Origin: Deltaproteobacteria bacterium RBG_13_43_22
GTDB taxonomy: Bacteria > Desulfobacterota > RBG-13-43-22
Direction: 5' to 3'
Assembly: GCA_001797675.1 (NCBI GenBank)
Contig: MGQB01000021.1
Span: forward strand, 1 to 55,955
DNA: 55,955 bases
Below the pieces are notes generated by a model, which searched no databases, was not told the origin of the DNA, and saw only the letters and a list, made by a program, of their open reading frames with translations. Positions 17,110 through 24,734 of the stretch are shown here, piece by piece. Made by a program: the position numbers and the translations under genes. Each line of letters begins with the position of its first letter. Positions within the stretch are counted from its first letter, which is position 1.

Positions 17110-17129
17110 TTTTTGATTTTTATATCAGG

Positions 17130-17207
17130 TCAGCGGCGGACAAACCCCTCCCTTGAATCCTGCCACCACCACCAGTTATTGTTAATTCTTGATATCGGTT
17201 TCATCAT
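17130..17207 (-). CDS. trpL: trp operon leader peptide with four consecutive Trp codons
   Basis: A 25-codon frame starts at ATG ATG (17207) and ends at TGA (17130-17132). Four TGG codons in a row occupy 17174-17163, at residues 12-15. It begins about 20 nt after the predicted transcription start and stops 20 nt before terminator hairpin A. Ribosome stalling at the Trp codons when charged tRNA-Trp is scarce should decide whether the downstream hairpins form. The ribosome site is weak (TTGGAA). Position, codon content and neighbouring hairpins together make this a convincing attenuator peptide. Confidence 0.9.
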   Translation of the reverse strand: MMKPISRINNNWWWWQDSREGFVRR

Positions 17208-17232
17208 TCAGATTCCAAAAAAATTAAATTAA

Positions 17233-17261
17233 AGTATATCAAAACTAAAAATCCGAGTCAA
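17233..17261 (-). promoter_or_regulatory. trp operon promoter
   Basis: On the minus strand a TTGACT -35 box (17261-17256) and TATACT -10 box (17238-17233) are separated by 17 bp. Transcription should start near 17226, about 20 nt ahead of trpL. Confidence 0.85.
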
Positions 17262-17404
17262 TACTTTTTTAATTTTTTCCCTGAGGCCGTTTCCCCCTTT
17301 TAACGCCCTTTAATTATTATAGAATTTTAAGTACTATTTTTCAACAATCTCTTTTGATTTCAGAGATTTTCGGTCTTAATCGATAAAATAAACCCGGCAG
17401 TTCC

Positions 17405-17653
17405 TTGACATCAGACAAAAATCTTCCTCCCCAAGGCAACGATTAAGGCCCTGGGAAAGGTGGTATTTGCATTCCACCTTTAATTGTGATAAGCAAAGAA
17501 GAAAAATCACCAACCCCTCCTCCCGCAAGGATCATTCACCCAAAACCTTCGGGAAGGAGTTTTACCATAATCTGACCGTTTGAGATCAGCAAATACAAAT
17601 CGATAAAGCTGGTGGTCTAATCTTGATCAAAAAATATTCCATCCTCCAGCTTT
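17405..17653 (+). promoter_or_regulatory. Structured leader region upstream of fdhA
   Basis: A TTGACA box (17405-17410) is followed by three inverted repeats before fdhA: AAAGGTGG/CCACCTTT (17456-17463 with 17474-17481, 10-nt loop), AAAACC/GGAGTTTT (17542-17563) and AAAGCTGG/CCAGCTTT (17605-17612 with 17646-17653). No good -10 box was found. A long structured leader before a molybdo- or tungsto-enzyme gene raises the possibility of a cofactor riboswitch or regulator binding sites; I cannot assign a known class. Confidence 0.4.
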
Positions 17654-17682
17654 CGGTTATTAGCAGATAATGGAGGTTTTCC

Positions 17683-20600
17683 ATGAAGATCAGCCGCAGA
17701 ACATTCATAAAATTATCAGGGGCCACGGTCGCCGGGGCGGCAGTAGGAGGATTGGGATTTAATTTGTCCCCGGTTGAGGTTTACGCCCAAAATCTCAGAA
17801 TTAAAGGAGCGAAAGAAACATCAACCGTATGCTGTTATTGTTCGGTCGGCTGTGGAATTATTGTTCACACAGATGCCAAAGGCAAGGTAATCAATACCGA
17901 AGGAGACCCGGAACATCCAATCAACCAGGGCGCCCTCTGCGCCAAAGGGGCTTCTCTCTATCAATTAGCCGTTAATGATAACCGGTTGAAAAAGGTACGC
18001 TACCGTGCCCCTTACCGTAACCGTTGGGAAGAGGTCCCTTGGGACTGGGCCTTAAATAAAATTGCAGCCAATGTTAAGAAAAGCCGAGACGCCGGCTTTA
18101 TGGAAAAAAATGCCCAAGGGCAGACGGTCAATCGGACCAACGGAATTGCTTCGGTGGGAAGCGCGGCGATTGACAATGAGGAGTGTTGGCTTTATCAAAA
18201 ATTTCTAAGGGCCTTGGGGATTGTTTATCTGGAACATCAGGCCCGTATTTGACACAGCTCCACCGTAGCGGCTCTGGGAGAGTCGTTTGGACGCGGGGCC
18301 ATGACCAATCATTTTATTGATTTCAGAAATGCCGATGTTATTTTAAATATGGGCAGCAATGTAGCGGTCAATCACCCGGTTTCCTTTAAATGGATCCAAG
18401 CAGCTAAAGATAAAGGGACTATTTTCATCCACGTGGATCCTCGATTTAACCGGACATCAACCAAAGCGGATATCTTTACCCGACTCCGTTCAGGGACGGA
18501 TATCGCCTTTCTGGGAGGGATGATCCATTATATATTGAATAATAATTTATTTGACGAATTTTATATAAAAAACTATACCAATGCCCCCTTTATTATAGAT
18601 CCCAAATACAACTTCAACGACGGCCTTTTCTCAGGATATGATTCAAGCAAAAGGAGTTATGATCGTACCGCCTGGGCCCTGATAAAAGACCCGCAGGGAA
18701 TTCCGAAAAGAGACCCGTCGCTTAAGGATCCACAATCGGTCTTTCAATGGATGAAGAAACACTTTTCCCGATATACTTTTGAAAAAGTCAGTGAAATTAC
18801 AGGAACCCCGATTCAAGATTTGGAAAAAGTCTATCGGGCCTTTGGTTCGACCGGAAGGCCTGACAGATCCGGAACGGTTTTATACGCCATGGGTTGGACC
18901 CAGCATACCGTCGGAGTTCAAAACATTCGGGCCATGTCTATTATTCAATTACTTCTCGGAAACATGGGCGTCGCCGGAGGCGGAGTGAATGCCTTGCGTG
19001 GAGAATCGAATGTTCAAGGCTCAACAGACCACGCCTTATTATTTCACATCCTCCCCGGCTATTTACCGATCCCCAGATCGCACCTGGCAACCATGGAAGA
19101 CTATAACAAAACGACTCCCCAATCCAATGACCCAGGAAGCGTCAACTGGTGGAAACACCGCCCCAAATATATGACCAGCTTTTTAAAATCCATGTACGGG
19201 GGAAAGGTCGCTCAAGAAAATGATTTCGGATATGGCTGGTTGCCGAAAATCGATACCGATCAGGATGCTTCCTGGCTGAATCTCTTTGATGAAATGCATA
19301 AAGGATCATTTACCGGTTTTTTTGCCTGGGGTATGAATCCGGCCTGTTCGAGCGCCAATAGCGGGAAGGTTCGTCAGGCCTTATCAAACCTTGACTGGAT
19401 GGTTAATGTTAACGTATTCGATAATGAAACCGGTTCCTTCTGGAAAGGACCGGGGATGAACGCACAGACCATAAAAACCGAAGTCTTTCAGTTGCCCTGC
19501 GCGGCATCAATGGAAAAAGAAGGCAGCATCACCAACGGCGGTCGATGGATGCAATGGAGACATAAAGCGGCTGATTCACCCGGTGAAGCCAAACCGGACG
19601 GAGATATTATTTTCGAACTATTTCAAAAAATTCAGGCCCTTTACCTAAAGGAAAAAGGAGAATTCCCGGATCCGATTTTAAATTTGAAGTGGGATTACCA
19701 AACCAACGGACGCTTTGATATTCATAAAGTAGCCAAAGAAATCAATGGGTATTTTCTGGAAGAGGTTGACCAACACCCGGTGGATAAAAAAGCCTATAAA
19801 AAAGGAACCTTGGTTCCGAGCTTTGTTTATCTTTTGGACGATGGCCGGACCTCTTCCGGCAATTGGCTCTATTCAGCCAGTTATACGGAAGCCGGAAATA
19901 TGGCCGCCAGAAGGAAATCCATCGATCCCTCCGGATTGGGGTTATTTCCGGAGTGGTCTTGGTGTTGGCCGGTCAACAGGCGCATCCTCTACAACCGCGC
20001 CTCCGTTGATCTTGAGGGCAACCCCCGTGATCCCAAGCGTCCTTTGATCAAATGGGATGCGGGAAAAAAGAAATGGGTCGGTGATATTCCCGACTTTGGA
20101 GCGCCCCCAATGAAATCATCCGGTATTTATCCTTTCATTATGAAACCGGATGGAGTGGCTTCCATTTTCGGTCCCGGATTGAAGGACGGCCCTTTCCCTG
20201 AACATTATGAACCCCTTGAATCCCCTTTGGAAAAAAATTTACTATCAAGCCAGAGGATCAATCCAGCCGTCAAAATCTTTGGCGGAAATCTGGATTCCTT
20301 CTCTTTTAATGACCCGAGATATCCCTATGTCTGTACAACCTACCGTGTGGCAGAACATTGGCAGACCGGTGTTATGACGCGCTGGCAATCCTGGCTTATT
20401 GAGGCTGAACCTCAAATGTTCTGCGATCTAAGCGTTGAACTGGCCGCAATTAAAGGAATACAAAGCGGGGATCGTGTGCTTGTGGAAACTCCAAGGGGTA
20501 AAGTGGCGGCAACGGCTGTCGTGACTTCCCGTTTTAAACCGTTTAATATCGCCGGAAAGACCGTTCACCAAATAGGGGTTCCAATACACTTTGGCTGGAT

Positions 20601-20736
20601 CCATCCCAAGGATGGCGGAGACAGCGCCAACCTGCTTACTCCAGGTGTCGGCGATCCCAATACCATGATTCCCGAGACCAAGGCCTTTATGGCCAATGTC
20701 AGAAGGTTGAACAAAAAGTCGGGTACAAAAAGCTAA
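17683..20736 (+). CDS. fdhA: Selenocysteine formate dehydrogenase, catalytic subunit (TGA read as Sec)
   Basis: The gene encodes 1017 residues when the TGA at 18250-18252 is read as selenocysteine (Sec190). The context RI-Sec-HSSTVAALGESFGRGAMTNH is the FdnG-type active site, and the frame continues unbroken to 20736. Residues 1-34 are a Tat signal (SRRTFIKLSG), so the folded protein is exported to the periplasm. Cys50, Cys53, Cys57 and Cys86 bind a [4Fe-4S] cluster; the rest is the bis-MGD Mo/W-binding fold, ending with the 'GVPIHFGWIHPKDGGDSANLLTPGVGDPNT' cap. The enzyme oxidises formate to CO2. A stem-loop suitable as SECIS follows the TGA. GGAGG precedes the ATG. fdhB and fdhE follow on the same strand. 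Naive gene callers will split it in two. Confidence 0.95.
18250..18285 (+). promoter_or_regulatory. Sec codon and SECIS-like hairpin in fdhA
   Basis: After TGA (18250-18252), CGGCTCT (18269-18275) pairs with AGAGTCG (18279-18285), one G-U pair included, around a GGG loop. Spacing of 16 nt from the TGA to the stem and a G-rich apical loop fit bacterial SECIS elements bound by SelB. Confidence 0.8.
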
Positions 20737-20756
20737 CCAAAGATATTTGGAATTAT

Positions 20757-20779
20757 GTAATCCAGGAGCCAGAATTCAT
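20757..20779 (+). repeat. 3'-end-associated repeat after fdhA
   Basis: A short copy (AATCCAGGAGCCAGAATTC) lies 20 nt after the fdhA stop, in the sense orientation. It matches the repeats after trpEG, trpF, qmoB and the TIGR04076-like gene. Confidence 0.5.
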
Positions 20780-20780
20780 A

Positions 20781-20894
20781 TTGATTGAGGATCACTTCGT
20801 TCAAGGAACGTTTCACTTAAGGAACGTTCGTCTTCGACGAACTTGAGGCCAAAGGCAGTTGCCTCTTCCCTCAAGCGAAGCGATCCTCAATCAA
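20781..20894. repeat. 114-bp nested inverted-repeat element between fdhA and fdhB
   Basis: 26-bp terminal arms (20781-20806 and 20869-20894) are complementary apart from a few mismatches (TTGATTGAGGATC... with ...GATCCTCAATCAA). Inside lies a perfect hairpin GTTCGTC-TTC-GACGAAC (20826-20842) and a small AGGCA/TGCCT stem. It resembles a REP/BIME or small MITE, and would fold in the fdhA-fdhB transcript. Confidence 0.75.
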
Positions 20895-20978
20895 GGTCGA
20901 AAAGCAAGACCGGTTCAATATTTTAAGAAATAAAATTTCAGACTGAACAGGGTTAGATTCTAAGAAGGGGTGATTGAA

Positions 20979-21713
20979 ATGGCTGAAGGAATATCTTTGC
21001 TTATCGATACTACGAAGTGTATCGCCTGCAGAGGCTGTCAAGTAGCCTGCAAACAATGGAATCAAAGAGCAGCCGAAAAAACGGTTAATCACGGAAACCG
21101 GCAGAATCCTCCGGATTTATCATTTAACACCTGGAAATTGGTGCGGTTTAGTGAAATACCAAGGGATGTAGCGCCGTTGTACTTCTTTCCCGATCAATGC
21201 CGTCATTGCCTGACCCCTTCCTGTAAAGAAATGGCGGACTTGCGGGCAGGGAATTTGATTACCATAGATAAAAAGACCGGTGCCGTTATCTTTAATCAAA
21301 AGACAAAGTTAAAACCCGAGGACTTTGAGGAAATCCGTGAGGCCTGTCCTTATGATATTCCCAGGTTCAATTCGGGTTCAATGCAAATGGCCAAATGCAC
21401 CCTGTGTTTTAACCGGACCCAAGAAGGCATACCGCCTGCCTGTGTCAAGACCTGCCCCACCGGAGGGATGCAGTTCGGAAATAGGCAGGAAATTCTTGAT
21501 AAAGCCAACAAAAGATTGGCGGAAGTAAGACGCATCTACAAACATGCCCTGTTGGTAGATCCTGAAGAGGTCAGGGTGATCTATCTTCTGGCGGATGACC
21601 CAAGGAAGTATTATCATCTTACCAAAGCCGAAAACAAACCTGGAATTTCAAGAAAAGTCGCCCTTAAACAGTTTTCCCAGCCTTTGAGAATGTTTCGTGC
21701 TTTAGCCGGATAA
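20979..21713 (+). CDS. fdhB: Formate dehydrogenase iron-sulfur (beta) subunit
   Basis: This ferredoxin-type subunit of 244 residues carries electrons away from FdhA. Cys groups for four [4Fe-4S] clusters are visible: 'CIACRGCQVACKQWN', 'CRHCLTPSCKEM', 'CPYDIPRFN' and 'CTLCFNR...CVKTCP'. The ATG at 20979 has AAGAAGGGG eight bases ahead; a GTG at 20970 is less likely. No C-terminal transmembrane helix follows, unlike FdnH of E. coli, and no cytochrome b subunit gene is nearby. The enzyme is therefore likely a soluble periplasmic FdhAB as in Desulfovibrio, donating to a cytochrome c. The protein has no signal of its own and should be co-exported with FdhA. Confidence 0.92.
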   Translation: MAEGISLLIDTTKCIACRGCQVACKQWNQRAAEKTVNHGNRQNPPDLSFNTWKLVRFSEIPRDVAPLYFFPDQCRHCLTPSCKEMADLRAGNLITIDKKTGAVIFNQKTKLKPEDFEEIREACPYDIPRFNSGSMQMAKCTLCFNRTQEGIPPACVKTCPTGGMQFGNRQEILDKANKRLAEVRRIYKHALLVDPEEVRVIYLLADDPRKYYHLTKAENKPGISRKVALKQFSQPLRMFRALAG

Positions 21714-21820
21714 ATTTCCGGTAGACTAACAGGTGACCTAAGCCTGTTTCCAATGAAAGGATGTTCCGCAAAACCAGTCTGCTTTTATTCTGTACCCATT
21801 TCAATTGATAATAAGTCTAA

Positions 21821-21848
21821 CCTCCCGTCCGGTATTCGGGGTATTTTT
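21821..21848 (+). terminator. Weak terminator-like hairpin after fdhB
   Basis: TCCCG and CGGGG can pair around a 9-nt loop just before GTATTTTTTT. The stem is short. It might reduce readthrough from fdhB to fdhE. Confidence 0.3.
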
Positions 21849-21899
21849 TTAATTATCATTTTAAACTTTATATTACCTGCCTAAAAATAGAGGGCTCCA

Positions 21900-22760
21900 T
21901 TGAAAAAATTAACAAAAAGGATTCAACAGCTTAAAAAGGACAGACCCGGCTATGAAGAACTGTTTGATTTTTATCTGAGAATTAAAAGGGAACAGGAAAA
22001 AATCAAGGAATCCTTGAAAATTGACTTAATTCAACTAAAAAAAAACAGGGAAGATCTGTTACAGGAAAGAGAATCCCCGCTCCTTCAACGGGATGAATTT
22101 CTTTTAGATCTTGAATCATCGGTTTTTCTCTTTCAATCGATCTGTCATCTCGGAAAAGAATCCAATCCCTATATGGCCCATCAAGCGGCGAAAATAGAGC
22201 AATTATTGGATAATAAAAAAATAGACCTTAAAAAAATACTGGGAAAAGGATTCAACGAAGACACTATCAATAAAACTTCCGACCGATTTGAACTCGATAA
22301 AAATATTTTTTCTTATTTTATCCGAGCCAGTATAGCGCCTTCTATTCAAGCGTGCTTAAATCAACTTTGCGAAAAAATTGATCCTGAAATATGGAGAAAG
22401 GGTTATTGCCCAGTTTGCGGATCGGTCCCTTATTTAAGTCTGCTTAAGGGAGACCATGGGAAACGCTATCTTATTTGTTCTTATTGCGAATATCAATGGG
22501 GATTCGATCGGATGATTTGTCCGTTTTGTAACAACCAAAATCCGGAAAGCCTCCATTATTTCTATGGAGAAGGTGAAGAGGCCTTCCGCATTAACCTTTG
22601 TGACCAATGCCGTCAATATATTAAAAGCATTGATATGGGAAATATGGATGGATTGTTCCCGGCATTAGAAGATCTAGCCACAATCCACCTTGATCTAATC
22701 GCCATTCAAAAAGGCTATCAACGGTCAACTCCTAATTTCTGGACACAGAATAATTATTAA
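21900..22760 (+). CDS. fdhE: Formate dehydrogenase accessory protein FdhE
   Basis: This 286-residue cytoplasmic protein has the FdhE pattern of paired CxxC motifs in its C-terminal half: 'YCPVCGSVPYLSLL', 'CSYCEYQWGFDRMICPFCNNQ' and 'LCDQCRQYIKSIDM', which bind iron in the E. coli protein. FdhE is needed for maturation of exported formate dehydrogenases. The N-terminal half is helical and basic. The start is a TTG with GAGGG ahead. It lies 186 bp after fdhB on the same strand, which supports the FDH role. Confidence 0.88.
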   Translation: MKKLTKRIQQLKKDRPGYEELFDFYLRIKREQEKIKESLKIDLIQLKKNREDLLQERESPLLQRDEFLLDLESSVFLFQSICHLGKESNPYMAHQAAKIEQLLDNKKIDLKKILGKGFNEDTINKTSDRFELDKNIFSYFIRASIAPSIQACLNQLCEKIDPEIWRKGYCPVCGSVPYLSLLKGDHGKRYLICSYCEYQWGFDRMICPFCNNQNPESLHYFYGEGEEAFRINLCDQCRQYIKSIDMGNMDGLFPALEDLATIHLDLIAIQKGYQRSTPNFWTQNNY

Positions 22761-23109
22761 CAGACTGATGTTACCAAAAGCCTAAGAAGGGGTTATTCCC
22801 TGAACCTTTTTCCCCTGTTCCTGTTAAAATCCGCAAAAATAAAAACACCACCTTTTTTGCTGATACCTAACGCAAAAAGGGGACAACCGTCCCTTTTCCC
22901 CTGACTCATGATATTTCTTTTCATAGAAAAAAACAATTCCGAAGGATAATATCCCCGGCTGCGGTAGTTTGTCTTTTACGTCCGCATGATACGAATGGTT
23001 ATTAAGGGAAAAAAGGCTGGAGCGGCCAGGGGGGAAAGGAAATATAAACAGAAAAGCCCTTCCCAAGGTAAAGGAAAGGGCTTTTAATTCAAGGCAGTTG
23101 TAATAATCC
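22761..23109. other. Convergent intergenic region with two terminator-like hairpins
   Basis: This gap lies between the converging ends of fdhE and the hdrB-like gene. CCTTTTTTGC/GCAAAAAGG (22851-22860 with 22872-22880) and an adjacent GGGAC/GTCCC stem could stop transcription from the left. A second stem near 23052-23085 serves the other side. No gene is supported here. Confidence 0.6.
23052..23085 (-). terminator. Terminator-like hairpin after the hdrB-like gene
   Basis: AAAAGCCCTT (23052-23061) is perfectly complementary to AAGGGCTTTT (23076-23085) with a 14-nt loop. It lies 24 bp after the hdrB-like stop and can act in both directions. Confidence 0.6.
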
Positions 23110-23979
23110 TCAGGCGGCTTTCAGAAAGGGATCGGCAGAGATGAGCAGGCGGTCCAGGGCCGCTTCTTTCCGGGAAAGACCGAAGGCCACGGCCATCAAC
23201 TGGGTGATAAAGACCACCGGGATATTGAAGTTGGTCCCCAGGGCCTTATTCATCCGCTTCTGGTAGGCCTCCAGATTCATCTGGCACATGGGGCAAGCCG
23301 TGGAAACAATTTTTCCGCCGTTGGTCTGAGCATCCCCAAGGATATCCCGGGCCAGTTCATAACAGGCCGTAAGTTCAGTCAGGAACAATCCCGAACCGCA
23401 GCAGCGCATTTTATTGGGAAAGGACACGGCCGTGGCCCCGATGGCCTCAATAATCCGGTCCTGGATCAACGGTTTTTCCACGCTGTCGTATTCCCCGAAA
23501 GGTCGCACGGTCTGGCAGCCCACATATCCGGCCACCTGAACTCCGTTGAGGGGCTTTTTGACCGCTGACCTGATTTTATCCAGACCGACATCGTTAAACA
23601 AGACATCCAACAGATGGCGCACCCTGATTTTTCCGCTGTATTTCAAATTGCCTTCGGCCAGGACTTCATTGACCTCGGCCAGCAGTCCGGGCTTTTCCTG
23701 CAATTTATAATTAACTTTATTTAAGACGATATAACAGGAACTGCATGGGGCGACGATATCCATTCCGCCCTGGGCCTCGGCCAAAGCCAGATTGCGGGCC
23801 GCCAACACATCCACGGAAAGTTCGTTCCCTCCCACATAGGAAATACTGGCTCCGCAGCAATTCCAATCCTCGATTTCCTTCAGGGACAAGCCCAGTACCT
23901 TGGCCACGGCCTTCAGCGACACCGTATAATGGATTCCGCCGGCCTCCAGGGAACACCCTTGATAGAGGAAATAATTCAT
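23110..23979 (-). CDS. hdrB: HdrB-like CCG-domain subunit linked to Qmo
   Basis: The 289-residue protein resembles subunit B of heterodisulfide reductase. It has two cysteine-rich CCG domains: 'WNCCGASISYVGG' with 'PCSSCYIV' downstream, and 'MRCCGSGLFLTE' with 'TACPMCQMNLEAYQ'. In HdrB these cysteines bind the non-cubane [4Fe-4S] clusters that reduce disulfides. It overlaps the hdrC-like stop by one base (TGATG), and both follow qmoB on the same strand. I infer that it belongs to a QmoAB-HdrCB electron-transfer complex for APS reductase; the true partner (a disulfide, DsrC or other) is unknown. Confidence 0.85.
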   Translation of the reverse strand: MNYFLYQGCSLEAGGIHYTVSLKAVAKVLGLSLKEIEDWNCCGASISYVGGNELSVDVLAARNLALAEAQGGMDIVAPCSSCYIVLNKVNYKLQEKPGLLAEVNEVLAEGNLKYSGKIRVRHLLDVLFNDVGLDKIRSAVKKPLNGVQVAGYVGCQTVRPFGEYDSVEKPLIQDRIIEAIGATAVSFPNKMRCCGSGLFLTELTACYELARDILGDAQTNGGKIVSTACPMCQMNLEAYQKRMNKALGTNFNIPVVFITQLMAVAFGLSRKEAALDRLLISADPFLKAA

Positions 23980-24602
23980 CAGACGGCACCTCCCTTCCCC
24001 ATGGCCTTGGCCTTATCCAGCATTTTCCTTAAAGATTTGACGTTTTTGATCGGCCTTTCGGGCAGGATCTTCATCCGTTTATACCAAAGCATACCTATTC
24101 CCATGTTCTTATTTTCCATCATCAGTTTGATACCCTGGCCAAGCCCGTGTCCCAGGAAATATCGAAGGGCCACATCTTTTTCATCGATCCGACCCAGCCG
24201 ATAGATATTGCCCCAGAATTTCTGCCCGAAAAGGGCGGTTTCCGCCCTGGGTTTATATCCCTGGCGCAGGGCATAATGGGCCAACCCATGCATGACATCC
24301 ACCACCGGTACTTTCCGGGGGCAGCGCACCTTGCAGGAATAACAGGAGGTGCAGAGCATGATGGCCTGGCTGCTCAGCACCTTTTCCCGTTGACCGGCGC
24401 GAATCAGGGTAAAAATCTTTCGGGGAGAAAAATCCATTTTTTCTTTCAAGGGGCAGGAGGCGGCACAAACTCCGCACTGCATGCACATCTTGATCTCTTC
24501 CCCGGAGTCCACATTTCGATAAACTTCCCTGGCAAAAGACTGGTTATAGGCTTTTCCCGCACCGCCTCGAGAACCGTATTTGGGCCCGACTACTTGGTCC
24601 AT
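23979..24602 (-). CDS. hdrC: HdrC-like iron-sulfur subunit linked to Qmo
   Basis: The protein has 207 residues from the ATG at 24602 (MDQVVGP), which has GAGG ahead; a further in-frame start 48 bp upstream is less likely. Two [4Fe-4S] motifs are 'CMQCGVCAASCPLKE' and 'CTSCYSCKVRCPRKVPVVD'. This matches HdrC and also the N-terminal part of QmoC. No transmembrane helices follow, so the cytochrome b-like membrane half of QmoC is missing. The gene lies 132 bp after qmoB and is coupled to the hdrB-like gene. Confidence 0.85.
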   Translation of the reverse strand: MDQVVGPKYGSRGGAGKAYNQSFAREVYRNVDSGEEIKMCMQCGVCAASCPLKEKMDFSPRKIFTLIRAGQREKVLSSQAIMLCTSCYSCKVRCPRKVPVVDVMHGLAHYALRQGYKPRAETALFGQKFWGNIYRLGRIDEKDVALRYFLGHGLGQGIKLMMENKNMGIGMLWYKRMKILPERPIKNVKSLRKMLDKAKAMGKGGAV

Positions 24603-24693
24603 CTTCAATACCTCATTTTTCTTTTTCGATTCCAGGACTGAAAGGGTCAAGGGATCTTGTTATTGAAGGTCCAAAAACCAAAAAATTTTTGAA

Positions 24694-24728
24694 CCTTCTT
24701 TTCTCCTGACTCCTGTATTCTGACTTCT
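24694..24728 (-). repeat. 3'-end-associated repeat after qmoB
   Basis: On the sense (minus) strand a GAAGTCAGAATACAGGAGTC-type run begins a few bases after the qmoB stop at 24735. Same family and same sense orientation as the copies after trpEG, trpF, fdhA and the TIGR04076-like gene. Confidence 0.6.
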
Positions 24729-24734
24729 ATTTTA

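Noticed and set aside
17451..17480. Sigma54 promoter ahead of fdhA (GG...TTGCA)
   Set aside because: The spacing between GG and GC is not the required 10 bases in any register.
18253..18300. Two separate formate dehydrogenase genes divided by a stop
   Set aside because: The TGA is in the same frame, in the Sec active-site context and followed by a SECIS-like stem, so this is one selenoprotein gene.
22824..23066. 80-codon minus-strand frame between fdhE and the hdrB-like gene
   Set aside because: It spans two terminator-like hairpins and has no family resemblance or ribosome site.
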